Counted from the stretch's first letter, positions 9,391-17,445 are shown. The stretch is DNA of 20,726 bases from an uncultured Marmoricola sp. (GCA_937868455.1 CALMMO010000353.1:1-20726), one strand, 5' to 3'. Program-made: numbers and translations. The notes: generated by a model from the letters alone, not told the origin.

Positions 9391-10536
9391 TCAGAGTCCC
9401 AGGTCACGCCCAATCAGCATCTTCATGATCTCGTTCGATCCGGCCCAAATCTTCGTCACTCGGGCATCGCGCCACGCTCGGGCAACTCGGTATTCGTTCA
9501 TGTATCCATATCCACCGTGCAACTGCACGCAGTGATCGAGTACGTCGTTTTGCACCTGCGAGGTCCACCACTTCGCCTTCGCTGCATCCACCGGGGTGAG
9601 TTCACCCTTCATGTGGGCGATGACGCATTGGTCGACGTACGCCTGAGTGACCTCAACTCGGGTCACCAGGTCAGCAAGCAGGAACTGGTTGTGTTGGAAC
9701 TTCCCAATGGGCTGTCCAAACGCACTGCGCTCCTTGGCGTACTGAATCGTCTCGGTCAAAATCTGCGCCGCGTGGGCGAGGTTCGTGACCGCCGAACCCA
9801 ACCGCTCTTGGGGCAGGAACTGCATCATCGAAATGAACCCGTTGTCGAGTTCGCCGATCATGTCGTCATTGCTGACCCTGACATTTTCGAAGGCGAGTTC
9901 GGCGGTGTCGGACTCATCTTGACCGACCTTGTCGAGCACTCGGCCGACAGAGAAGCCGGGCAGCGAGGTGTCCACACCGAACAGCGAGATGCCTTTGGCG
10001 CGCTTCTCAGGGCTGGTGCGGGCGGCGACCACAACCATGTCGCAGCTGCCACCGTTGGTGATGAAAGTCTTCGACCCGTTGATGATCCAGTCGTCGCCAT
10101 CGCGAACCGCGGTGGTCTTCAGGCTCGCCAGGTCGCTTCCGCCGCCGGGCTCGGTCATGCCAATGGCGGTGACCATCTCACCTGAGCAGAACTTCGGCAG
10201 CCATCTCTCGCGCTGCTCGGGTGTGGTCAGGTGCACTAAGTACGGCGCCACGATGTCGGCGTGAATGCCAAGGCAACTGGGCAACGACATGTTCACTTTT
10301 GCCAACTCTTCGGTGAGCACCGCGTTGAAGCGGTAGTCGCCAGCCTCCATGCCGCCGTACTCCTCAGGGATCTCCAACCCCAAGAAGCCCTGGGCCCCTG
10401 CAGCCAGCCAGAACTCGCGCTTCAACCCGTGGTTGGCCGCATAGTCATCAAGGTGCGGCACGACCTCGCGGTCGAGGAACTCTTTAACGCTCGCCCGGAA
10501 CGCTTCGTGGTCTTCGTTGTAGATCTCGCGCTTCAT
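9391..10536 (-). CDS. acyl-CoA dehydrogenase, long-chain/isovaleryl type active site
   Basis: This is a flavin-dependent alpha,beta-dehydrogenase of acyl-CoA thioesters, acting in the cytoplasm with electron-transfer flavoprotein as acceptor. The 381 residues have the usual family length. Visible are MTEPGGGSDL (127-136), FITNG (158-162), the FAD-contact helix QLHGGYGY (338-345) and the C-terminal IWAGSNEIMKMLIGRDL (363-379). The helix LPQERL (241-246) carries Glu244 at the place of the catalytic glutamate in long-chain and isovaleryl-CoA dehydrogenases, and the IMKxLI tail also resembles the long-chain type. Glu369 sits where the medium-chain class has its base, so the assignment is not final. 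The substrate cannot be fixed. The ATG at 10536 has no good Shine-Dalgarno. It lies 39 bp after the permease gene, so co-transcription is likely. Confidence 0.9.
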   Translation of the reverse strand: MKREIYNEDHEAFRASVKEFLDREVVPHLDDYAANHGLKREFWLAAGAQGFLGLEIPEEYGGMEAGDYRFNAVLTEELAKVNMSLPSCLGIHADIVAPYLVHLTTPEQRERWLPKFCSGEMVTAIGMTEPGGGSDLASLKTTAVRDGDDWIINGSKTFITNGGSCDMVVVAARTSPEKRAKGISLFGVDTSLPGFSVGRVLDKVGQDESDTAELAFENVRVSNDDMIGELDNGFISMMQFLPQERLGSAVTNLAHAAQILTETIQYAKERSAFGQPIGKFQHNQFLLADLVTRVEVTQAYVDQCVIAHMKGELTPVDAAKAKWWTSQVQNDVLDHCVQLHGGYGYMNEYRVARAWRDARVTKIWAGSNEIMKMLIGRDLGL

Positions 10537-10575
10537 GCGCTAAATACTACTGGAGAGTAACGAGGCGATCTGGAA

Positions 10576-12042
10576 TCAGGACTCTTGTCTTGAGACCGTG
10601 CCGCGTCGCAGGAAGTACGTCGCCACAAACGACAGCCCCAGAGCAGCGAAGACCCCCAGGTTTGCGTAAGCCCACGGACCCTCGCGACCCCCCAGACCCA
10701 GCGGGCCAAGCAAGAAACCTTGCCAGTTGTTCCAGGCAGCGTCATCGGCGAAGTTGTTGATCACAAGGCCCCAGCCGATCACCGAGGTGACCGCCATGAT
10801 GGCGATGGAGGTCCAGTCGTAGTCGCCGTACCTGCCCTTGGGGTCAAAGAGCGCTTCGTTGTCATAGTCACGCTTGCGCAGCGTGATGTCGGCGATCATG
10901 ATGCCTGCCCACGAAGCCAGCGGCACACCAAGGGTGATCAGGAAGCTTTGGAACGGGTTGATGAAGTTCTTCGCGAAGAACACAACGTAGATCGTGCCGA
11001 GAGTCAAGAGCACTCCGTCGATGAAGGCCGCCTTGGGCCGGGCGATCTTGAGGCCTAGGGAGAGCAGGGTCAGGCCCGATGAATAAATGCCCAGCACTGC
11101 GCCACTGACCAACGCCAAGATCGCAGCGATCAAGAAGGGCACCAGGAACCAGGTCGGCAGAAGTGAGGCCAGCGTGCCAATCGGATCGGCAGCCACACCG
11201 TCGAGGACATCAGTTGACGAACCGGCCAGTGCCAGCCCGAAGCACACCAGCAGCACTGGAGCTAAGGCCCCACCGAAGGTGTTCCAAAAGACGATGCCGC
11301 CGTTGCTGGCGTCGCGTCGCTGGTAGCGCGACCAGTCAGCAGCAATGTTGATCCAGCCCAGCCCGAATCCAGTCATCACCATGACGAGCGCGCCAATGAC
11401 CGCTTGGGTCGATCCGCTTGGCAGCGATGAAACTTTGGACCAGTCGATGCTTGAGGCCGTGAGTACGACGTAGACAACCGTCACGATGCCCGTGATCCAC
11501 GTCAGCCACGACTGCATCTTCATGATGATGTGATAGCCCGCGACACTGGCCGACACGATCATGGCAGCCACCACGACTGCGGCGATGATCTTGGTCGCCG
11601 TACCTGCACCCCATCCGAGCCGATCAAAGATCGTCGCCGTGGCCAGCACGGCCATGATCGACAAGAAGGTCTCCCACCCGATGCTGACCAGCCACGAGAT
11701 CACCCCCGGAATCTTCTGACCGCTCACCCCGAAGGCAGCGCGTGAAATCACCATGGTGGGGGCTGATGCCCGCTTACCTGCGATCGCGATGACCCCGCAC
11801 AGTGCGAACGACACCACGATGCCAACGATGGCGACGAAGAGTCCCTGCCAGAAGGAGATGCCGAAGTACAAAATGAACGCGGCATAACTCATCCCGAAGA
11901 CAGAGACGTTGGCGGCGAACCATGGCCAGAACAGATCTTTGGGCGATGCGGTTCGCTCAGACTCTTCGATGATTTCGATGCCGGTGCTCTCGACGCCGAG
12001 GCGACGGGTCTCTTCAAACGAGGCGCTGGTTGTCATGGACAT
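10576..12042 (-). CDS. NCS1-family nucleobase permease (cytosine/purine/allantoin/hydantoin type)
   Basis: This is a polytopic membrane transporter of the nucleobase:cation symporter-1 family, expected to have twelve transmembrane helices. About 45 N-terminal cytoplasmic residues precede FWPWFAANVSVFGMSYAAF, the first helix with the NCS1 motif. Then come KRASAPTMVISRAAFG (family signature GxxxGxPxxxxSRxxFG) and a GW pair in the third helix. The protein is 488 residues from ATG 12042; GTG 12051 and ATG 12036 are also possible, and none has a strong Shine-Dalgarno. NCS1 members import cytosine, purines, uracil, allantoin, hydantoins or thiamine, and the substrate is not readable here. A PNP-like gene directly upstream makes a purine-related substrate attractive, but repeat copy C separates them. 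The last residues are followed within 39 bp by the acyl-CoA dehydrogenase. Confidence 0.88.
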   Translation of the reverse strand: MSMTTSASFEETRRLGVESTGIEIIEESERTASPKDLFWPWFAANVSVFGMSYAAFILYFGISFWQGLFVAIVGIVVSFALCGVIAIAGKRASAPTMVISRAAFGVSGQKIPGVISWLVSIGWETFLSIMAVLATATIFDRLGWGAGTATKIIAAVVVAAMIVSASVAGYHIIMKMQSWLTWITGIVTVVYVVLTASSIDWSKVSSLPSGSTQAVIGALVMVMTGFGLGWINIAADWSRYQRRDASNGGIVFWNTFGGALAPVLLVCFGLALAGSSTDVLDGVAADPIGTLASLLPTWFLVPFLIAAILALVSGAVLGIYSSGLTLLSLGLKIARPKAAFIDGVLLTLGTIYVVFFAKNFINPFQSFLITLGVPLASWAGIMIADITLRKRDYDNEALFDPKGRYGDYDWTSIAIMAVTSVIGWGLVINNFADDAAWNNWQGFLLGPLGLGGREGPWAYANLGVFAALGLSFVATYFLRRGTVSRQES

Positions 12043-12083
12043 ATCGTGCACCGCCAGGCGCCCAGTTCGCCGTAAAAACCGGT

Positions 12084-12165
12084 GCGCTTTGCCCGGAAGT
12101 TTTGCGCTTTACCCAGGAGATCCTCCCCGCAAAGCGCCAAAGTCACAGGTTTACTTGTGACTTTT
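12084..12165. repeat. palindromic repeat, copy C, overlapping the PNP-like 3' end
   Basis: The arms AAAGTCACA (12139-12147) and TGTGACTTT (12156-12164) flank an 8-nt loop identical in complement to copy B. The GC-rich part is rearranged compared with copy B: GCGCTTTGC (12084-12092) pairs with GCAAAGCGC (12129-12137), with an additional GCGCTTT in between. About 80 bases align with copy B in opposite orientation. The last codons and the TGA of the PNP-like gene lie inside the unit. Confidence 0.82.
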
Positions 12166-12952
12166 CCCCCGCTCCCCGCACCAGTAAGTCAGCGATCAGA
12201 CCCCCGAGACCAGAGGCAGTCCGCTCAGCAGCGGCCACGACTTCGCTGGGGTCAATCACCTCCGAACTGCCCTCAATGGCGGTGACGGTTGAGAGCCCGA
12301 ACACCTCCATGCCGGCCTCACGGGCGGCGATCGCTTCGGGGATCGTGGACATCCCGACGAGATCACCGCCAACGCGGCGTAACCAGTCGGCTTCGGCTGC
12401 GGTGTTGTAGTGCGGACCTCGCAGTTGGCAATACACCCCTTCGGCAAGCGTTGGGTCGAGCGTGTGCGCGATCGCTCGCAGTCGAGGCGACCAGGCGTCA
12501 GTGAGGTCAACAAAGTGCGCGCCCTCGATAGGCGAGACACCGGTTGCATTGATGTGGTCTCGGATGATCACCGGCTGACCGATCTCGAAATCGGGGCGCA
12601 GCGAACCGTTCGCGTTGGTCAGCACCACCATCGATGCGCCCAGCGCGGCAGCCGTTCGCACGCCGTGTACGACGGGCCGAACACCTAGCCCTTCATACAA
12701 GTGCGTGCGTCCCGAACTAACCAGGACTGCGACCCCTTCGAGCGCGAAGAGGGACAGGCTTCCCAGATGCCCTTCGGCAACTGGTTTGGTGAACCCAGGC
12801 ACCTCCCCAAGATCCACCGTCCACTGCGGCGCCGGCCATGGCGAGGTCAGCGGCCCCCAGCCAGATCCCAGCGTCACCCAAGCGTCTACTGAGTGAGTGC
12901 CCGTGGCCGTGGCCAACCACTCCACAGAAGCCAGCGCTCTACTTCGGTCCAC
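12143..12952 (-). CDS. purine nucleoside phosphorylase-like protein (trimeric PNP/MTAP family) with altered base pocket
   Basis: It is predicted to cleave a nucleoside with phosphate. The 269 residues show the family order: phosphate loop LGSGWGPL (28-35), GRTHLYEG (81-88), LTNANGSLR (111-119), RDHIN (131-135) and GMSTIPEAIAAREAG (200-214). Phosphate-site residues Ser30, Arg82, His84 and Ser221 are in place. The base pocket is not standard: human PNP FET (Phe200, Glu201) aligns with YNT (Tyr182, Asn183), and human Asn243 aligns with Ala225. His257, which touches the 5'-hydroxyl, aligns with Pro235, recalling the hydrophobic residue of methylthioadenosine phosphorylase. I therefore do not assign inosine/guanosine specificity. 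It starts with GTG at 12952 after GAGAGGG. The last seven codons and stop lie in a repeat. Confidence 0.85.
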   Translation of the reverse strand: MDRSRALASVEWLATATGTHSVDAWVTLGSGWGPLTSPWPAPQWTVDLGEVPGFTKPVAEGHLGSLSLFALEGVAVLVSSGRTHLYEGLGVRPVVHGVRTAAALGASMVVLTNANGSLRPDFEIGQPVIIRDHINATGVSPIEGAHFVDLTDAWSPRLRAIAHTLDPTLAEGVYCQLRGPHYNTAAEADWLRRVGGDLVGMSTIPEAIAAREAGMEVFGLSTVTAIEGSSEVIDPSEVVAAAERTASGLGGLIADLLVRGAGEKSQVNL

Positions 12953-13132
12953 AGTTCAGCCCTCTCGATCGCTAGCTGGAATCGCAGTTGTTGTGCATGT
13001 TTGATCCTTGCAGCCTTGAGCGCTCGGGCGCAGCCTCACTGCGAAAAGACACCGAACTGGCTCAGGCGATCTAGAATCTCTCTATTCCCGGACGCGCACA
13101 GCTAAGTGCACAACTGCAACAGAAGGATTCAC
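12953..13132. promoter_or_regulatory. divergent intergenic region, PNP-like gene / methyltransferase
   Basis: These 180 bp must hold promoters for both flanking genes. The clearest element is TAGAAT (13072-13077), a fair -10 for the methyltransferase, but no good -35 lies 16-18 bp before it. AGAAGGA just before 13128 is the likely ribosome binding site of the methyltransferase. I see no operator palindrome. Confidence 0.35.
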
Positions 13133-13939
13133 GTGCGAACATTTGTTTCTGATCCAGAGTTGGATTCGATAGTTGGCGCGTTCGAGCATGTCGATCGCCA
13201 CCTTTTCCGAGCGCTGCTTGGCGACCCGGAAGCTCACGGCGATCTCGCCGAGATCGGTGTCTGGTACGGCCAGAGCGCAATCTTGATCGGCGACTACGTG
13301 CGCGATGACGAGACATTCACGGTCATCGATCTTTTTGGTGCACCAGCAGCAGATCCAAGCAATCAGGTGGAAAACCAGGACTCTTACTCTGGACTGACTC
13401 GCTCTGCATTTGAAGCGAACTACTTGCGCTTCCACGACGCACTGCCGAACGTGATTCAGGGATTCAGCCAAGATATCGCCAAGCATGCTCGCTCAGGCAG
13501 CCACCGGTTTGTTCACATTGACGCCTCGCACCTCTTCGAACATGTTGAGGCAGATCTGGCTGCGAGCAAACAACTGCTGGCCAAAGCCGGCATCATCGTT
13601 TTCGACGACATTCGCCACGAACACACTCCGGGCGTTGCCGCCGCCGCATGGCAGGCTGTGGGCCGCGGGGAGTTGATCCCCTTCGCCATTTCTCCACACA
13701 AGTTGTACACCGCAACCGGTGGCGTGGACCGCTACTCGATGCTTATTCGTGAGTGGCAGCGCGGTCAAGAATCTTGGCAAATCGAGGAACAGTCCATCAA
13801 TGGGCATCCGGTCCTACGAATCTTCACGGACCCACCCGAGGGGCCGAAATACTCACGCGCCAAGAGGTTCGTCCCCGAGGTTGCGTGGCCTTTGTTCTCG
13901 TGGCTTCGCCAACGCAGAGATCGGGTTACGGCTCGCTAG
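13133..13939 (+). CDS. class I SAM-dependent methyltransferase (Methyltransf_24-like)
   Basis: A Rossmann-fold methyltransferase of 268 residues. The SAM-binding loop is EIGVWYGQSA (40-49), followed by an acidic end of strand two, TVIDLFG (63-69). HIDASHLFEHVEADL (128-142) and GIIVFDDIRHE (153-163) match the IDGDHSYExVxADL...GGxIxFDD pattern of the family that includes macrocin-type O-methyltransferases, where these acidic and histidine residues can hold a metal. The target is unknown, perhaps a sugar or small molecule. I prefer GTG 13133 because AGAAGGA lies five bases upstream; GTG 13106 would add nine residues without a ribosome binding site. The first 55 codons have about 62% GC at third positions by hand count, against about 79% in the start of acdS. 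It has no same-strand neighbour and may be acquired. Confidence 0.8.
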   Translation: MRTFVSDPELDSIVGAFEHVDRHLFRALLGDPEAHGDLAEIGVWYGQSAILIGDYVRDDETFTVIDLFGAPAADPSNQVENQDSYSGLTRSAFEANYLRFHDALPNVIQGFSQDIAKHARSGSHRFVHIDASHLFEHVEADLAASKQLLAKAGIIVFDDIRHEHTPGVAAAAWQAVGRGELIPFAISPHKLYTATGGVDRYSMLIREWQRGQESWQIEEQSINGHPVLRIFTDPPEGPKYSRAKRFVPEVAWPLFSWLRQRRDRVTAR

Positions 13940-14120
13940 GAACAGCTAAGCAAAGGGACTACCAAGGTATTTGCGCCACAGTGGTTGTGGCCTGCCGTGA
14001 CTCACCCGATCCCGAAGAACCGCAGACAACCTCGCCCGCGCCGATTGCCGGGCACGGGAGAGGTCACGACGCACAGTCGCAAGCACGCAACGCTGCCTGC
14101 CCGCAGGAGCAAATTGGGCC
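13940..14120. other. convergent intergenic region, methyltransferase / fhs
   Basis: No convincing gene is visible. A weak stem CCACA (13976-13980) with TGTGG (13986-13990) lies 37 bp after the methyltransferase stop and is the only terminator-like element on that side. A 62-residue arginine-rich frame on the minus strand was considered and not called. Confidence 0.4.
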
Positions 14121-14159
14121 CCAAGGGTCAGCACGCAATGCCGCAGTACTGCCCCTTGG
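14121..14159 (-). terminator. hairpin after fhs
   Basis: Eight bases beyond the fhs stop, CCAAGGG and CCCTTGG (14159-14153 and 14127-14121 on the minus strand) form a 7-bp outer stem. CAGTAC with GTGCTG extends it by six pairs including one G-U. No T-tract follows, as is common in actinobacteria. It is the likely end of the fhs transcript. Confidence 0.55.
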
Positions 14160-14166
14160 CACCAGA

Positions 14167-15843
14167 TTACGAAAGCCCTGTGATCCGCCCGGCTGCGTCG
14201 ATGTCCATGCCTGCGCTGGCTGGCACCTTGGGCAAACCTGGCATGGTCATGATTTCCCCGGTGATGAGCACAACGAAGCCCGCACCTGCTGAGAGGCGCA
14301 CTTCGCGTACGTCGAGGGTGTGACCAGTCGGCGCACCGACTGCCTTGGGGTCTGTTGAGAAGGAGTACTGCGTCTTGGCAACACAGATGGGCAGGTGGCC
14401 AAAGCCATCCTTCTCGATTTGGGCGATCTGCTTGAGCGCTTTGGCAGTGAAGGTGACCTTGTCAGCGCCGTAGATCTTGGTGGCCACTGCGGTTGCCTTG
14501 TCGGCGATGACGCCCTCATCGGGGTAGGCGAACCGGAAGTCAGCGGCGTCCTTGGCCAGCACCTCCATCACACCAGCGGCTAGTTCGGCGGCACCGGCGC
14601 CGCCTTCGGCCGCGTGGGTTGCGGCGTACGCCGTGGCGCCCTCGGCCTCAGCCAGTTGCTTGACCAGTGCGATTTCGGCGTCAGTGTCGTGCGGCCAACG
14701 GTTGATCGCGACAACGGCCGGCACACCGAACACGTCGCGGAGGTTCTGCAGGTGCTTGCGCAGGTTGGCGGCACCCTTCTCAATGGCTTCGAGGTTTTCG
14801 CTCTTCACATCGGCCACGGCAACTCCGCCATGGAACTTCAGCGCCTTGCAGGTGGTCACGATGACCACGGCGCTGGGACGCAGCCCAGAGAGTCGGCATT
14901 TGAGGTCAAAGAACTTCTCCGCGCCTAGGTCGGCACCGAAGCCAGCCTCAGTGACAACGACGTCGGCCAATCGCAGCGCAGTCCGCGTGGCAAGCACGGA
15001 GTTGCACCCGTGAGCGATGTTGGCGAAGGGGCCACCATGCACGAAGGCAGGTGAGTGCTCCAGCGTCTGCACCAGGTTCGGCTGAAGTGCGTTCTTCAGC
15101 AGGATCGTCAAGGCACCCTGGGCATCGAGTTGGGCCGCGGTGATCGGCTCCTTGGCCCGGTTGTGGGCAACCACGATGCGGCCGATGCGGTCCTTGAGGT
15201 CAGACAAGGATGTGGCCAGACAGAAGATGGCCATCAATTCGCTAGCCACCACGATGTCGAAACCGTCTTCGCGCGGGAACCCGTTGGCGGTGCCACCCAA
15301 GGCAATGACAATGTCGCGCAGAGCACGGTCGTTCATGTCAAGCACGCGCTTCCACGTGATCGTGCGTGGGTCGATCTCAAGGGCGTTGCCGTGATTGATG
15401 TGGTTATCAATGAGCGCAGCCAGCAGGTTGTTGGCTGCAGCGATCGCTGCGAAGTCACCAGTGAAGTGCAAGTTGATATCAGTCATCGGCACGACCTGGG
15501 CGTAGCCGCCTCCGGCGGCACCACCCTTCATACCAAAGACGGGACCCATGCTCGGCTCGCGCAGCGCAGCGCAGGCCTTGACCCCGATGTGCTGCAGTCC
15601 GTCGGTAAGGCCCACCACGGTGGTCGTCTTGCCTTCACCTGCAGGAGTCGGAGAGATCGCGGTGACTAGCACCAACTTGCCTTGAGCGTTGTCCTCGATG
15701 CTGTGCAGGTATCCAGTCTCGAGCTTCGCCATGTGATGTCCGTAGGGCACCAGGGCCTCACTAGGGACGTTCAACTTGTCGGCTGCCACCTGAGTAATCG
15801 GTAGCATTTCGGCGGCTTCTGCGATCTCACCATCAGTTAGCAA
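14167..15843 (-). CDS. fhs: formate-tetrahydrofolate ligase
   Basis: It joins formate to tetrahydrofolate using ATP, giving 10-formyl-THF for purine, formyl-Met and one-carbon metabolism in the cytoplasm. The 558 residues equal the usual family length of about 555-560. Diagnostic blocks are the ATP loop TPAGEGKTT (66-74), [10 protein letters not shown] (95-104), [14 protein letters not shown] (107-120) with [10 protein letters not shown], and later [30 protein letters not shown] and CKALKFHGG. The start is TTG at 15843: AGAGGAAG stands about ten bases before it, and an in-frame TAG lies seven codons upstream with no ATG or GTG between. It is a single-gene unit between the hairpin after its stop and the permease terminator upstream. 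No folD or other C1 gene is in the window. Confidence 0.97.
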   Translation of the reverse strand: MLTDGEIAEAAEMLPITQVAADKLNVPSEALVPYGHHMAKLETGYLHSIEDNAQGKLVLVTAISPTPAGEGKTTTVVGLTDGLQHIGVKACAALREPSMGPVFGMKGGAAGGGYAQVVPMTDINLHFTGDFAAIAAANNLLAALIDNHINHGNALEIDPRTITWKRVLDMNDRALRDIVIALGGTANGFPREDGFDIVVASELMAIFCLATSLSDLKDRIGRIVVAHNRAKEPITAAQLDAQGALTILLKNALQPNLVQTLEHSPAFVHGGPFANIAHGCNSVLATRTALRLADVVVTEAGFGADLGAEKFFDLKCRLSGLRPSAVVIVTTCKALKFHGGVAVADVKSENLEAIEKGAANLRKHLQNLRDVFGVPAVVAINRWPHDTDAEIALVKQLAEAEGATAYAATHAAEGGAGAAELAAGVMEVLAKDAADFRFAYPDEGVIADKATAVATKIYGADKVTFTAKALKQIAQIEKDGFGHLPICVAKTQYSFSTDPKAVGAPTGHTLDVREVRLSAGAGFVVLITGEIMTMPGLPKVPASAGMDIDAAGRITGLS

Positions 15844-15891
15844 TGTAGGCGTCTTCCTCTACGACCAACTCCGTTGTCGGTCACCTCTGGG

Positions 15892-15897
15892 AATCTA
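15892..15897 (-). promoter_or_regulatory. possible fhs -10 element
   Basis: The minus strand reads TAGATT about 49 bases before the fhs start, a fair -10 hexamer. No matching -35 is seen. A 36-nt palindrome begins eight bases upstream of it, where a regulator could act. Confidence 0.25.
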
Positions 15898-15904
15898 ATG
15901 CCTA

Positions 15905-15940
15905 GTTGCCTATCGCGCATCCTGTTGCGTGATAGGCAAC
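15905..15940. promoter_or_regulatory. 36-nt near-palindrome upstream of fhs
   Basis: GTTGCCTATCGCGCA (15905-15919) and TGCGTGATAGGCAAC (15926-15940) are inverted repeats of 15 bp with one mismatch and a 6-nt spacer. It sits 62 bp before the fhs start and 25 bp beyond the permease terminator. No T-tract flanks it on either side, so a DNA operator or a leader element is likelier than a terminator. I do not recognise the motif. Confidence 0.5.
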
Positions 15941-15964
15941 CGGATCGCAAGCGGGTTGTGCATG

Positions 15965-16012
15965 AGAAAGCGGTCGGACGCAGGCTGTATTGCCTACGCC
16001 CGTCCGCTTTCT
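15965..16012 (-). terminator. terminator of the APC permease gene
   Basis: Five bases after the permease stop the minus strand forms AGAAAGCGG...CCGCTTTCT (9 bp) enclosing GGCGTAGGC, a 6-nt loop and GCCTGCGTC (9 bp with two G-U pairs), separated by a small internal loop. The position right behind the stop and the stem length make this a good intrinsic terminator despite a short T-run. Confidence 0.7.
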
Positions 16013-16017
16013 TTGGT

Positions 16018-17445
16018 TCAGTCCTGCTTTGGGGTCGCGCCCCCGTGGCCCTCTTGCTCCTGGATGGCCTCGTAGAGCTCATCCATGGCGGGCATGTCTT
16101 CCTCTTCCATTTGGATCTTCATGGGGCGAGTCCAGAACCGGGTCAGCACCAGCATGATGACGATGCCAATGATGAACCAGATCATGCCGTACCTAAATGA
16201 CTCTGGTGACAAGTTGGCCCACAAGATCAACGTTGCGATCAGACCCAGACCCGGCAGCACCAGGTTGATGAGAATCTCCTTGGGGGTGTGCAGCATCTTG
16301 CGACGAATCGCGTAGTGGAGGATCACCGTGAGGTTCACGACACTAAACGCCATCAGCGCACCGAAGTTGATCAACGCGGCGACGAAGTCGAGGTTTAGCG
16401 GGATCGCGAGCAGCGAGACCAGACCAACGAAGATCACCGAAAGGGCCGGCGTACGCCAACGCGGGTGCACGAATGAGAACGTGCGCGAGATCGGACCCTT
16501 GCCGTTGCGGCCCATCACGAAGAGCATGCGCGAGACGGAAGCGTGCGAAGCCAGACCGGAGGCCAGGGTGGCCGCAAACGCCGCGGCAGTCAGGAAGGCC
16601 TTGAACACTGGTCCACCGATCTTCTCGGCGATCTCAGGCAGCGCGCTGTTTTCCAGCGCTTCAGATGAGAAGCCCTCCATCGTCGGGAAGACCGACTGGG
16701 CGAACCAACCGGAAATGAAGAAGATCGCTCCACCAATCAACAGTGTGATCATGATGGCCTTGGGAACAGTTGACTCGTCCTTGGCCTCTTCGGTGTACAT
16801 CGAGATGGCGTCGAAGCCGATGAACGAGAAGCACACGATCGTGGCGCCGGTGATCACTGGACCGAGCGTGGTGCCGTCGTGCCAAAGAGGCTTGGTAGAG
16901 AACACGGTGCCGTTGCCCGCGCCTTCTGCAAGCGCCTGCCAGGCGAGTACGACGAACACGACGATCAGCACGATCGAGAAGGCCACCAAAATGCCGTTGA
17001 GCTTTGAGGTGTTGCTCATGCTGAAGAGCACCATCGCCGTCACGGCCGACACCACCACGAGCACCCACAACGCGGGGGTCACGTTGGGGAAGAACGCCTC
17101 CATGTAGCTGCGCAGAATGAGTGCGTTCACCAGCGGCAGCAGCAAGTAATCAAGCAGTGAGGACCAGCCCACCACGAACCCAACATTGGGGTGGATTTCC
17201 TCCGAGGCGTAGGTGTAAGCCGAGCCGGCCGAAGGGTACAGGCGCACCATCCGGCCGTAGCTAATGGCCGTGAGACCCATCGCGACCATGGCCAGGAGAT
17301 AGGCCATCGGCACCACGAAGTTCGTCTCTTCGGAGACAATGCCGAACGTGTCGAAGATGACGGTCGGGGTCATATAACCAAGGCCGAGGCCGACGATGGC
17401 CATCGTGCCCAAGGTTCTCCGGAGGTGGGGGTTCTCAGCCGACAT
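16018..17445 (-). CDS. APC-superfamily amino acid permease
   Basis: An integral membrane transporter of 475 residues with about twelve hydrophobic helices. The first helix holds GLGLGYMTPTVIFDTFGI (20-37), then YGRMVRLYPSAGSAYTYASE (63-82), typical of amino acid/polyamine permeases, and FIGFDAISMYTEEAKD (208-223), the conserved sixth helix and following loop. The C-terminus is a hydrophilic acidic tail. The start is ATG 17445 after ACAGGA. The frame stays open for 82 more codons upstream, but those residues are polar and proline/arginine-rich, unlike any permease N-terminus. It is divergent from gntR-acdS, so ACC or another small amino acid is a plausible substrate; putrescine- or glutamate-type substrates remain possible. 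A strong hairpin follows the stop. Confidence 0.88.
   Translation of the reverse strand: MSAENPHLRRTLGTMAIVGLGLGYMTPTVIFDTFGIVSEETNFVVPMAYLLAMVAMGLTAISYGRMVRLYPSAGSAYTYASEEIHPNVGFVVGWSSLLDYLLLPLVNALILRSYMEAFFPNVTPALWVLVVVSAVTAMVLFSMSNTSKLNGILVAFSIVLIVVFVVLAWQALAEGAGNGTVFSTKPLWHDGTTLGPVITGATIVCFSFIGFDAISMYTEEAKDESTVPKAIMITLLIGGAIFFISGWFAQSVFPTMEGFSSEALENSALPEIAEKIGGPVFKAFLTAAAFAATLASGLASHASVSRMLFVMGRNGKGPISRTFSFVHPRWRTPALSVIFVGLVSLLAIPLNLDFVAALINFGALMAFSVVNLTVILHYAIRRKMLHTPKEILINLVLPGLGLIATLILWANLSPESFRYGMIWFIIGIVIMLVLTRFWTRPMKIQMEEEDMPAMDELYEAIQEQEGHGGATPKQD

Noticed and set aside
13946..14134. 62-codon arginine-rich minus-strand frame after fhs
   Set aside because: The GTG lies in the fhs terminator hairpin, there is no ribosome binding site, and codon positions show no coding bias. 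A decayed gene end remains possible.
5194..14159. 16-nt identity CAGTACTGCCCCTTGG at 5194-5209 and 14144-14159
   Set aside because: One lies in recC coding sequence and one in the fhs terminator; the match does not extend further and a chance 16-mer in 20 kb is not very rare.
15844..15964. ZTP (pfl) riboswitch before fhs
   Set aside because: The conserved first-stem and CGCCUGGGC-like 3' parts are not found; the only strong structure is the near-palindrome.
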